The position numbers and the translations under genes were made by a program. A stretch of DNA of 64,000 nt from Sclerotinia nivalis (lineage: Eukaryota > Ascomycota > Leotiomycetes > Helotiales > Sclerotiniaceae): positions 1,426,001 through 1,490,000 of the forward strand of contig JAPEIS010000007.1 of NCBI GenBank assembly GCA_029531795.1, read 5' to 3'. Numbering within the stretch: the stretch's first letter is position 1; the number at the start of each line of letters is the position of its first letter. Positions 1 through 10,841 of the stretch are shown here, piece after piece. The notes under the pieces are model-generated. The model was not told where the DNA came from, did no database searches, and saw only the letters and a program-made list of their open reading frames with translations.

Positions 1-383
1 TACCTAGACATAGCGCAAGGAGTACAGATCAAATTCCGGTGATATCTGTTGCTGGCAGTGATTTATTTGGAAGTCACACAGCTTTAGTGAATAAACAAAT
101 AGCAAACAGTGCGAATTTCAGCTATAAGACATCAGAGGATATGAGCGAAACAGGAATGAACCAGAAAGCGATAGGAGATTCTCAAAGTCACCTTACGTCT
201 TCTAGTAAAGCTAATAATGTCTGTTCAAGCAACTTAAATGATGCGAGAGTAAGAAAAGAAACAGATTCTGCCAATCAAGGAATTCACGATGCCGCCTCAC
301 AGCTTTTAACTAGGTTTTGTTCGGCCAAGGCTTTCATGGATAAGGTTAATATGGTCAGAAAAGAGAAAGTCATGAAGGCTTGA
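1..383 (+). CDS. 3' end of an unrecognised gene (partial)
   Basis: An open frame enters from the left edge (first full codon at 3) and stops with TGA at 381-383, giving about 126 residues of C-terminus. The peptide is rich in Ser, Asn, Lys and Gln, with a more ordered, charged end (about the last 35 residues, ending in a Lys-rich tail). No domain is recognised. There is no good ATG near the beginning, and the frame is open upstream to the window edge, so I treat it as the last exon of a gene starting outside. It could also be a chance open frame, because the composition is low-complexity. Confidence 0.45.
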   Translation, partial: PRHSARSTDQIPVISVAGSDLFGSHTALVNKQIANSANFSYKTSEDMSETGMNQKAIGDSQSHLTSSSKANNVCSSNLNDARVRKETDSANQGIHDAASQLLTRFCSAKAFMDKVNMVRKEKVMKA

Positions 384-969
384 TGAATGATTGCTCTTTG
401 ATGACAGTAGGTAGTTTGGAGGAGTTTCGAAGCGTTGAACCTGGGTGACGGACACGGTTTTGGGGAATACAGAAAGGAAAGTGTTTGCTGTGAGCGTTGC
501 GCATGGCTTTCTGTACAAATAATACTCCGACAGCTGGCTAGGTGTTTTGTTCATGATTATATCGATGCACTATTTATGCTACCTGCTCGGCATTGACCTC
601 GGGAGTGATTATCAAACGGACATTTGCACCACTGTATTAACATACGAAATTGTTATCATTCTTCAATCGACAATTCAGAAGATATATATGTGGATGACGG
701 GCTGATTGCCGACTGCCGATGTTGTTCCGATAGCAAGGGAGGTTCAGGGGATAGAGAGGTTGTGAAAATGAATTCTTAATTGTAGAGACAGGTTGATTTG
801 TTATTAGAGATGTTCTCATATATACAAAGTAATAATTGCCATATTAATCTCTAATAGTGGCGGGGAAAGTGTTTGCGATGCATGTATTAACCTCTTGAAT
901 TAAATTCTCCCTTTAATTCTGAATTCCTCGCTATCCTCACAACAATAAGAATACATAGAGACGATCGCA
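384..969. other. intergenic, no gene seen
   Basis: This stretch holds the presumed 3' flank of the partial gene and the upstream flank of the carrier pseudogene. The last 70 bases are pyrimidine-rich and then A-rich, ending directly in an ATG, as in a fungal 5' UTR. No RNA gene or repeat is apparent. Confidence 0.5.
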
Positions 970-1865
970 ATGACTAGCCATGGAAATACCTCCACACCAC
1001 CGATTGTATCTATACTCTCTGGTGGAATTGCTGGAGGAGTAGAAGGCGCAGTTACATATCCGATGGAGTTTGCTAAAACCCGAGTCCAACTGCATTCTGG
1101 CCCATCCAAACTACCACGGAATCCATTTCGGATCGTCCTACAAATGTACAAACAAGAAGGTTATAGAGCTTTATATAAGGGGTGCGGTGCATTGGTATTT
1201 GGATCTATTGCAAAAGATGCCGTACGATTCGCTTCGTTTGACAGCATCAAAAACGTCTTTCGAGATCCCGAAAGTGGTGTTCTTTCTCCTGCTCGTAACA
1301 GGTTAGCTGGCATGGCAGCGGGAGTCGCAGCCAGTATCTTCGCTGTCACACCCAATGAACGGATTAAAACTGCGCTTATTGATGATGCCCGGTCCACGAG
1401 GCAATACAATTCTACAATTCATTGTATACGTACCGTTATCAGAGAAGATGGTTTTGTAGGTTTGTATAGAGGTTTCATAGGCACAACGCTCAAACAAGCA
1501 TCTGCAACCTCTTTTAGGATGGGTTCATACAATATTATCAAGGATTTTCAGGTCGTACGAGAAATCCACAGAACACTGTTGTAAACTTCGCGAATGGCGC
1601 AGCAGCAGGGGTCATCACAACTTTGGCTACACAACCTTTTGATACAATCAAAACGAGAAGTCAATCTTCCAAAGTGACCACGACCACTTAAGCTATAGTT
1701 GGTATATTGAAAGATGGTAGTGTGAGAGCCTTTTGAAGAGGGACAGTCATGAGATTATCACGGACTGTGTTTAGTGGTGGTGTTTTGTTCACAACGGCGG
1801 AAGCTGTGACGAAGATATTAAATCCTATATTTGCATCGCGGCATACCTATGAGGCTGTCTCTTAA
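970..1865 (+). pseudogene. mitochondrial tricarboxylate (citrate) carrier, broken
   Basis: The intact gene would encode an inner-membrane mitochondrial carrier of the citrate/tricarboxylate type. Residues 1-200 read in one frame from the ATG and carry the first two carrier signatures, PMEFAKTR and PNERIKTA; the NERIKTALIDD stretch is typical of fungal citrate carriers. That frame ends at TAA 1582-1584. The third repeat continues in another frame, with FANGAAAGV and then PFDTIKTR, so a frameshift lies near 1562-1575. In the shifted frame two further stops occur, TAA at 1689-1691 and TGA at 1734-1736; the second replaces what is normally a Trp in an F-W-R/K-G motif. The end of the family, MRLSRTVFSGG, is still readable to 1865. 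One frameshift plus two stops cannot be explained by an ordinary intron, so I call it a pseudogene. The family call is secure. Confidence 0.82.
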
Positions 1866-4470
1866 TATTTCTTCTCCGATTCGATTCTAATTGTTTGATG
1901 TTGAAGTGGTTATTAACGGCACAAAAGTTCGTCCTACCTGACAGTACAACATCTGTCATGATACACAGATTCTGTCATACACCTGTGTTACTATCAACTG
2001 GTTCTCAATTGGCACTCAAGGACAGGATCAGATATCTAAATCCATGCTAATCTTACAGCCGGTGGCATGTGATACATCAAGAATCATTGATCTCTAGCTA
2101 TGCCAACGAATAAGGGCCTTTTCTTCCGGATATAAGCATGAAGAGATATTTGAGTCCTTGGCTTCTATTCTCCAAACAACTATCGATACATCAAACTTTA
2201 TTCAATCACGTCGGCGACAAGCCTACCATGCTCGATCTTTTCACCACCATCTTTCTCGGCGTCTTCATCATACTCGGAAATGGGGTTTACCAACGCATGT
2301 ATCCGCCAAACGCATTTCTTCTTTACGGCATCGAACAGCCCGAAGCGATTATTAGCGGCGACGCGGAATGATACGTACTCGGGTCACTAGAATTGAATAC
2401 GACAGAAATTTTGGTACGACTCGATTGCATTTTGTATTTTAGATTTGTGTGGATCAGGCTGTGTTGGTTTTGCACTGGCTGCTTTCAAAGATTGCATCAA
2501 TGGAGTGATGATTTGTGCGAAGGCGATCAGGTACTTGCTCTAGTCATTACTTGCAAGGCGTTAACAAACTTCTTATAGATAAAAGACAGAGACGAAAGCT
2601 TGTTTAGATATGAGAGTGTGGAGTTGAGGGAACTACGCTGATGCGTGGTGCTAGAGGATAGGTGTTCAGTCTGAGTCAAGATGGATTTGTGCATTTGGTA
2701 GTATTATTGTTAGGAGTAAGAGTCGGTGCAGAGAGCTCATGTTTGAAGATGCACAATGGCTCGGTCAGGTTGCTTTGCGTTCGAATATGGACGATAGTGA
2801 AATACATGGGAGTTTCTTCTAGGCTTACGTGGAAGAGCGTAGATTCAGGTAGACGGCAATATATACGGTTGCAGGCAATGGTATATTAACAGCCATGGCA
2901 CAAATCTCTCTTCAGATTTGTTTCGCTTTCGTCTGAGATACTTGTGCATGTTTGTAAGCTAAAGAGTGTGCCAGTTTGTTGCTTCGCCGAAAAGATATAT
3001 GAAATTCATACATTCAAATTCCGTTATTTCTACAGGAGATTCAATGAAGGAGTATGAATAAACGAGCTAGTAGTCGAGGTAGATGGAAATAAATATCATT
3101 ACAGGCAATGGCTTTCTCATCTTTCTCACCCTTCGAAATTCGGTTCCCTTTTCTTTCCTTCCCTCCCTCAGCAATTCAATCTAAAGCATGTATTATTGGA
3201 ACGCAGAGATATGGAATGAACAACCTATAAGTGAATTTTGTCAATTGACCAAAGTGACATAACGAAAATATGAGTTGACTATCGCCTAATAACGTATGAA
3301 CGGAAAAGGAAATGGAGAATTTCCTAGGAAGGTCATTTTCGAAGTTTTAATCCCCTAGTCGAATACACAATCTTAAAATAATCTCTACATACAATACGTT
3401 CACAGCAATTGATATAGATAGACAGAATCTTGAGTTGATAGATATAAACTGACAATATTTCTCTCTTGTGTCCATAGTCAATCCCAACTGTATTAATATC
3501 CGAGATATATTACCAGATTTATATATCTGAGATTAAATGTCAAGAAGACCGAAATGCTTTTATATGTATACTTTACCCCGTCTTTCTTGCACAGCTTTTC
3601 GAGAGAGCTATTATACGTGAATTCAGGTAGTACAGTGTCAGGAACAGTGTCAGGAATCGAAATTCTCTTAGCTGGTAGCTTTCTTTGGCTTCTTGATCTT
3701 CGTATAATTATCGGTTGGATATTCACATTCACTTCAGACATCCAAAGTCCATTTGAGCATTCATAATCGCCTATTCATCAAATTCACTTAAAATAGACTA
3801 TCACTCATATTCACTCATATTCACTGAGATACTAACATATCCATTAGCTGATAGATCGACGTTATCCTACCTATCTCAACATTTGCGAAAAGATGCCCTA
3901 GCTCAATCCTCCCACCTCATTCTCATTACACTTCACAGAATAATAGCATCTCAATTATCTGGATCCAACAACACGCTTTATGCATCATAGAAAAGCGATG
4001 AAAATAAATTGAGTTGACCTTATTAAAGTACACGACAGACAAATGTACTAGTATCGATTTTAGCAAGTCCTCAATATGTATATACTCATCCTATCTAGGT
4101 ACCCAGTATGAATTCCCATCCTGGAAGCTTAGGAATAGGATATGCTATACATTGCAAATAGAGATAATAACGTACAACCCACAATGAAAAAAATCAATAT
4201 ATCGATTAGCCTACAGGCCAGGTCTTCCCTCGCCTGCCCGTATAACCCTCCTAGCCAGATGGTCAACCGCACAACCCAGATTAGCAGACCCAATAAAAAT
4301 ATCGCAACATTGCTCATTTACAATAATTGACCTGGTCCTCTCCACTTTCTGCCCTACGAGACTAATAAAGTAATTGAAGACCGGAGTGGATATCATCGCC
4401 GTACAGGACCGGCAAGATTTTGTTGGTAAAAGTGGATAATTGGTGTGGATGTGTAGGTGCTCGACATACA
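1866..4470. other. intergenic, no convincing gene
   Basis: I see no recognisable gene in this 2.6-kb AT-rich stretch. A short open frame at 2138-2371 (77 codons) contains one hydrophobic segment, about 20 residues from an internal ATG at 2228. It has no relatives I recognise and I do not call it. Around 3796-3825 a short direct repeat of a CACTCATATT-like unit occurs. Confidence 0.45.
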
Positions 4471-4478
4471 TATAAAAG
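4471..4478 (+). promoter_or_regulatory. TATA-like box of the small Ser/Asn-rich protein gene
   Basis: TATAAAAG lies 198 bp before the chosen ATG at 4669. The interval ends in a C/A-rich leader with CATCT and CAACAC repeats, the usual look of a fungal 5' UTR. Confidence 0.4.
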
Positions 4479-4668
4479 CATGAGTATATCCAGATTCTCA
4501 AGTAATTTTTTCCCCTCATCATCGTCATTATCATCATTAACGAGAACAACAATTCATTATCACAGAGCGACATCGTAAATATAGTTTGATAAATTGCATC
4601 TCATCTCATCTCATCCCATCACAACCCAACCAAATCCCAACATCAACACCAACACCAACACCAACAAA

Positions 4669-5058
4669 ATGGCCCACGAAAACAACCCATCCACACGCAC
4701 CACCCCCACCCCATCCCACAAATCCACCAACAGGGGAACAACGCAAACCACCAAGAAATCCAGCAGCACCAGCACGCCCATCCCCAAAATCCGCCTCACC
4801 AAAGATTTAACACCTAACAGCAATTCAAATTCAAATTCAAATTCAAATTCAAATTCAAATTCAAATTCAAATTCAAATTCAACTTCAACTTCAACTTCAA
4901 CTTCAAGGTCAAGTTCAAGACCAGGACATATATCCGAATCACGAGCAAGTTATGAACCGAAAGTTTCATCCTCGCGCTCATCCGCTTCGAAGGATAAGGA
5001 TACTCGAGATGCGGGGAGTGAGAGAAGTGAAAGGAGTGGTGCGCGGTCTAAGCGATAG
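4669..5058 (+). CDS. small Ser/Asn/Thr-rich hypothetical protein
   Basis: A single-exon frame of 129 residues with no known domain. The start was chosen because CAACAAAATGGCC is a good fungal initiation context; an in-frame ATG at 4594 would add 25 low-complexity residues translated from the leader. The N-terminal third is Pro/Thr/Lys-rich, then a run of alternating Asn-Ser about 22 residues long passes into Thr-Ser repeats. The C-terminus is polar and charged with Ser/Arg pairs. There is no signal peptide or membrane segment. The whole protein should be intrinsically disordered. The Asn-Ser run is encoded by a hexanucleotide tandem array, so its length may vary between strains. A TATA-like box lies upstream. 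No function can be assigned, and the possibility that this is a non-coding transcript remains. Confidence 0.5.
   Translation: MAHENNPSTRTTPTPSHKSTNRGTTQTTKKSSSTSTPIPKIRLTKDLTPNSNSNSNSNSNSNSNSNSNSNSTSTSTSTSRSSSRPGHISESRASYEPKVSSSRSSASKDKDTRDAGSERSERSGARSKR
4822..4906 (+). repeat. AATTCA hexanucleotide microsatellite grading into AACTTC
   Basis: About ten near-perfect copies of AATTCA are followed by four copies of AACTTC. The array is in frame with the small gene and encodes alternating Asn-Ser, then Thr-Ser. The second unit differs from the first by one base, so the array probably grew from one unit by slippage. Confidence 0.9.
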
Positions 5059-6089
5059 GATGGAGATATCAGATTTGCTGAAGGGAAGTACGTAGTCATC
5101 GATATGATATTATAAGATCCTACGGCATCCAAGGTTCCTTCGGAACGGCAGATATAGTACATATAGCAAGATTGATCTCATGATAAACTTTCAGTGTATG
5201 GGTGCATGCAGATGGCATATGAAGTGAAAATAGAAAAGAGTTACAATCAGCAAGCTATTACATCCATAACGAGAAAGATTAACCAAGCTAAACCCCAGAA
5301 TAAACGCAACCGAGCCTTACATAGACATAACTACCCCTTTACCAAATTCCACACATACCCCACACTCCCCTTACTCCCCTTACCCCATACAATCCTCTAC
5401 CTATTCCCCATAACCAGCAATCTCAATACTCCGTCCATACTCCATCCATACTCTACCCATCGAAATCATAATCCTAAAATCACATCCTAAACTCCAATCC
5501 AAAACATAACCACCCACTACTCCCACCCACTACTCCCACTCCCACTGCCACTCGCGATCGCCACCCCAGCAACCAGACACTAACCACCCCATCCCGCACT
5601 TTTCTTCAAATTCCACTATGCATATCTATCCTCCAAATATAATTGTGTGACAAGCAGCCGATCCACTGGATGGACCGACCTGGTATAATAATTCCTGCTA
5701 TACCTGCGCCACACCCATCGAATGACTGGAGTGGTCTTAGCCGACTTCGGCCCAGCAGAAGGCTTCGACGCGCTTTTTCTCTTCAAAAGGGATTTACAGA
5801 GGTGCAAGGAGATGTGCCATGAAAGTATAAAATGTTCAGGTTGTGGTTTCTCTTATAATCAGAAGAGAATATGATATAGAGATAATAGTTGGTGATATAC
5901 CTGTCTACCTCTATAATCCAACACTTATTACAAGCCCAACTGAAACGCAAGGCCGATATTTGAATGAAGTTAATTATAATCCACATTATGTATATCCCGT
6001 GCCTCTATCTGATATCTACAACCAAAAATCCTCTATCATTCCAATAATGAACAATGTGCTACCCACAATTTCCTAACCCTCGCAATTAA
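5059..6089. other. intergenic between convergent genes
   Basis: The stretch lies between the 3' end of the small gene and the 3' end of YPP1. It includes a C-rich, G-poor block (about 5330-5600) with a CCACTACTCC-type short tandem repeat near 5511-5552. Open frames here are compositional and show no domain. Confidence 0.5.
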
Positions 6090-9000
6090 TTAGAGAACAT
6101 AGCCACCGCTACTTGCCACATTCCAGCCTCTCAAGCCTCGTCCTTCCTCCAATTCCACGCACCACCAAAGCACGTCTCTCGCTTTATCCTTCTGTCCTCC
6201 TAGTTCATAAGCTCTGGCTAATGAATACCATGCTTCTGAATAGTTCCAACCTGAACCTAACTTTGTTAGGCCGGACAAAAGTCCATAGGCACGGTCGCGA
6301 GCTGTAAGTCGATCAAGTTGAGCAGCTTCATTCTCCTCTGGAGCAGTAAGAATGTCTCGTTTGAGGGAAGTAGGAAGTGGAAGACCAAGAGGTCCTGTAG
6401 TCGAAGGGAGTGTTGGTGACTGATGTGGTTTGGATTGAGCTGAGGTATTAAAGGTAGAGGTTGAGGGAGTACTAGCAGAGACTGTGGGAAGAACAAGAGG
6501 TGGTATGGTCGGTTGGGGCAGAACATCTTCGGTATATATGTCTAGCAGAATATCGGACAGCCCAACAGTCGCAGCAGGGTGATCTGCCGAGTGGCTCAAA
6601 GCAGCCTCGAAGTTTTCAAGTGCCGTATATGGAGAAGATTGATCAACAAAAAGATAGCCACGCTATAAAAGACGTTAGTAAGTTTCTAAAACTTGTTTGA
6701 TTAAACGTACCTCCGAGAAAACATCACCCCATAATTCATCCACACTTTTTCCACCTCCCCAGCCAGAATGATCAAACGACGCGAATCCGGTAGGGTCGTT
6801 GACAATATCTGTCTCTAACACATTAACCAACTTATGCGCTTCTTCAATTGCACCTTTAGCATCTTCGTACATGGTTGCTCGCCGATAAAAACCAGCAATC
6901 AGTAACCACACTCGAACTAATGTTGATATTCTCCGTCGCCTCTCAGAATCTTTGGAGAATCGTGTTGTGGGACTTGGTAATAATGAATGTGGAGTAATTG
7001 GGAGACGATTGTCTTGAACCACGACATGATTGGAATTTGCTGGTTTGAGAGCCGGTTCTTTTTGCTCCATTTGCTGTGAGGTTGGAGGTAATGGTTTTGA
7101 GCTCTCTTCAAAACGAATTTCCCGATTTTGTGTATCTATTTCCGTCGCAGCTCCGTCGGTCTGTGTCCTCCCTACACTGGCGCTTCTATCTGGCCCTTGA
7201 GAAGGATTTCTGAGATTTGCCTTTTTATGCAGCTTTTCATGATGATCTACAGAACGTCGGCGTTGTTGTCTTCCGCCAGTACCATTCTCATGAGTGACTT
7301 GAATAGTCGGTGCCTTATGGATGATGGTATGTGCGGTGTTTGGTCTTTGAGAAATTGTGCTCTGTTCTATTGAAGCCAACATATCTTTTCGCGTTGACCT
7401 ATTTAGAGATCGTCCAAATATACTTCCTTTCATAGTTCTAATAGTTCCTGCGTAGGTTTTCGGGGGTACTAACGTAACACTTTGAACTATTGTAGGAACA
7501 ACTTCCTTGGAAGGGTCGCCGAATAGTCTTGTGTATAGGCTTAGAAGTTCATCACTGCAGTTGACTGCGACTTCAGAGCCCTCAAGGACTTCTATGAGGG
7601 ATAATTGAGTCATCTTGACCTCTAAGAGATTTACTTTTTCATAGTCATCCATTTCATCCACCAAGCCTCGGTTTCCTTCCATGGACTTTTCGTTAAAGTT
7701 CAGGTGGTCGCTTCTAAATGAACCATCGAGTTCAGATTCGCCATATAGGTTTTTTTGTTCTCCAAATTGGTCAAAAACCCCTTCACAAGATCTCACTGCT
7801 GTCATGAAATCTTGACGTGCACTCAGAAGTAAAGCCATGAGGTGCCATAACGGTATCAGAGATCTTTCTCGTGCAAATTTGGTCGTAACAGATGAGCCGT
7901 GGTCATTTGGTAAACTGGGACGCAGAGGGGTAAGCCCGACCTTCACAACTTCAATCGCCGTAGATAACTCTCTGCGTTCTGCAAGGATTGTGCCCAATGC
8001 AAAAAGGGTTTCTACATCTGCTGTACTCTCATATTCTGGAAGAAGAGCCCGCCGAAAGCATTTTATGGCCTTCAGCTGAATGTTCCCTCTCGAGGATGCA
8101 TCGAAAGTTAATCGTGCCCATTGTGAATAGCCAATTCCAATTGACCGCCAAGCAATAGCAAATACTTTTGGCGATATAAGAGTGCCTGAAGCCACCGAGG
8201 TGCCATTTTCGATTACCCGCTCGGTTCCATTTCGCTGTTCGAGGGGATGGTGTTTAGTCAACCACTCCTCAAAAAAGTGACCAAGGTCTTTCGCTTTCTC
8301 TGCGGCTTCTCTTGAGCCATATCGACATAGAGCCCTGATACACTCAGCAGCGGTTTTCAAAACTGTTTCATCGTCATCTAAACCGTGTTCCAATTCCCCA
8401 GTTTTCTCTACCCGAGCTTTCCCTCTTTTCACAATCTCCAAATAGGTATCAAATGCTTTGAACGCTAAATCAAACTCCGCGACTGCAATATGAACAGTGA
8501 ATAAATGCCGCAAAATTGGCGTTGAATGGAATGTCTTGGTTGCAGCATTATACAGGATGTCCAAAACACCTCTGCTAATCGCCTCTGCTCCCCCTTCGCC
8601 AAGTTCATGTTCTTGCCATGTATTCCCACACAAAACTCTCCAATTTTGCATCACTAATTCAACAAATGCTTCAACTTCCTCACTTGGCTCTTCCGCCTTC
8701 GGAAACTGTACTTCAATCAATAGCAATTCCTCGTAGCGTGCTTCCACTCGTTTTAATTCTCCTCGTTGCTCCGATCTCAATGATAAGTCAGGGTATGCGG
8801 TGGTAAGAGCTGTGGTGGGAAACGGTAGTTGTTGTTGGAGTAGATCCGATAATGTGATGTAGTATTCTTTCCATACCTGTCGCCTTGAGACTTGAGCATT
8901 CAGTGTGCGACCTGCCGGCTTTGTTGGAGCCCATTCCCAAAATCTCGACCAAGCGCGAAAGGATGTCAACGTCTCGGTTTCGAGTATAGGGGTTATCTTT

Positions 9001-9792
9001 GTTCTGATAGCATGACTTGAGAGCATGCAAAATCCTGCCAATAACTCTTCAATCCAACCGATCAATTCCTTCCGGCCGTTAGCTTGTGATGTAGTTGATA
9101 TGCTTCCAAGTATAGGCAAAGCGGAGTCGAACGTTTCCAATGCTTCTGGCACATGTCCAATTCTTCGTTGCGAATCCCCCTTGATAAATGAGGCCTTGAG
9201 TGCACACACTTTCGTCCATTCATTTGATTCTTTGTTGGTCCCATCAAGTTGCGAAAACTCGGCTTCTATACTCTCAGGTAAACTCGAAGCTGCCAATTCA
9301 TGCTCCCCCATATGCCAATGTATCCAAGCAATACAGACCTGCGCCTGGAAATCATCTTCGACATGTTGCCGCTCGTTCGCTATAGCCTCTTGGAGTGGTG
9401 GTATATATCTGGAGAGATTCGAGGATGTAGAACCCGCTGTCGATGGCCGCGTAGAAGAGGTAGATCTATTGAGATAATGTTGTGTGACCGCATGTTCAGT
9501 CTCTGCAGTCAACGTGAGACCTATTGCAACGGGTTAATGTCGAAGATCAGTGCCAGGATCCTGAGGATAAAAATATCGATTCAAGGAATATGATAAAAAG
9601 AACATACATATTCGGGTAGGCGCATGTTTCCTAATCTTCCTGACAAGTTCTGGCACAGAATCCCAATTCCCTTCACTACGAGTCGTGTCCAGGAGCTGAA
9701 TATAATTGGCCGCTTTCGATTGTTCACGCTAAACTATGTAAGCAAATATATAGAGCATTATATCCTTCTAGATATATTCTACTTACACTCAT
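6090..9792 (-). CDS. YPP1: YPP1/TTC7 scaffold of the PI4-kinase complex
   Basis: Ypp1/TTC7 is a TPR-type helical-repeat scaffold. With Efr3 it holds the Stt4 PI 4-kinase at the plasma membrane. I assemble four coding exons on the minus strand: 9792-9787 (ATG AGT only), 9728-9608, 9520-6711 and 6662-6090, giving 1169 residues. The introns (58, 87 and 48 nt) all have GT donors and AG acceptors, and the frame is kept at each. The N-terminus has the conserved RSEGNW and ELVRK motifs. A helical-repeat body follows, then a disordered Ser/Arg-rich insert (about residues 700-860). The C-terminal TPRs include WSLARAYE-like and DVLWWCVELE segments. A TTG at 9512 is inside exon 3 and is not the start. 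The 6-nt first coding exon is unusual but is supported by donor GTAAGT and by frame. Confidence 0.85.
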
Positions 9793-10841
9793 GTTCGCAC
9801 GTATTATTGTTTACTGGGCGTGCAGTAGATGTGTGTGAAAAGGAATGGGGATGGTTAACAGTTTGAACCAAATGACAGCATGGTCAAGGAGGTCGGTCAC
9901 AAGTACGAAGAAGCCAAGCTCAAATGGAATTGTGGAATTGATGAAATTAAGAGTTTATTATGAAACTAAATGTACTGGAAGAATGGTAAATCTGCTGAAG
10001 TTCTTGATATTTCGTATTTCGTCAGCTCAAGTACTTATATTAGGTAGATTGTGTATTCAAATCAATTTACAGAGTTCTTTGGTTCTTGAACAGAACCATG
10101 GATACCTACTATCTAGGTACCTAGCTACATTTTCCCTTGAAGATTTGGTGGTTCAGGGTTCCTCAGCAATCAAGTATAATTTCTCTTGGCGGTCGGAGCC
10201 GGATTAATATAAATCCATAATCCATATTTAGTAATCCTTTATGTAACCAGTCAAGACGGAGCATAAATAGTAGGTAGGTATATACTTGTGTAAATCAAAT
10301 TTAGTTTCTCTTAATTTCTCTTAATAATCCGAGCCAAAAATGACATGAATTTGAGTTGTAAATATATCTTGACAAGGCTGAGGAAGTTATGTTCCTACTA
10401 CCTAGTAGTTCCAGCAGTCAGATCTAGGTAATTTCCCCTGACAGGCGGAGTCGGAAGAATATAAATCCATAATACGGTGAGCGACTTCAGTTTAAACCCT
10501 GGGAACTGGAGCTAATAGCTAATGCATATACCAAGGGTTCATCAGCCAATCATAACCGGGATTTGGCATATCCCGATTTCTATTTGAACTTGCACCAAAG
10601 ATTTTTTCAGACGCGGACGCTACCATACAAAAATAGATCTTCCAGTTTTAATGGTAATATGATTATGATAAATTGACTTCCTTTTAACTTCAATCTTTCT
10701 TCCCATCACCCTAATCATTCATCTGCCCCAAAGAGATCTTCAATACCCTAATCCTACGGGTCTCACTGGCGAAAAGTAAAATCTCTTTTTTTCAGGATTT
10801 TCGCAAAATCAAAAAGGAAGACTCAACTCAAAACTTAAGAG
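9793..10841. other. shared upstream region of YPP1 and RIX1, with a duplicated segment
   Basis: The two genes diverge from this 1.05-kb region. A segment GGCGG(n)TCGGA...ATATAAATCCATAAT occurs at 10188-10222 and again at 10444-10474, both in the same orientation. Several short palindromic runs of the CTAGGTACCTAG type lie near 10105-10130 and 10400-10425. A T/C-rich block (10680-10830) precedes the RIX1 ATG. I see no third gene. Confidence 0.5.

Noticed and set aside
9510..9512. Start of YPP1 at an apparent initiator codon
   Set aside because: The codon is TTG (Leu) inside a conserved stretch; upstream exons with good splice sites restore the known N-terminus.
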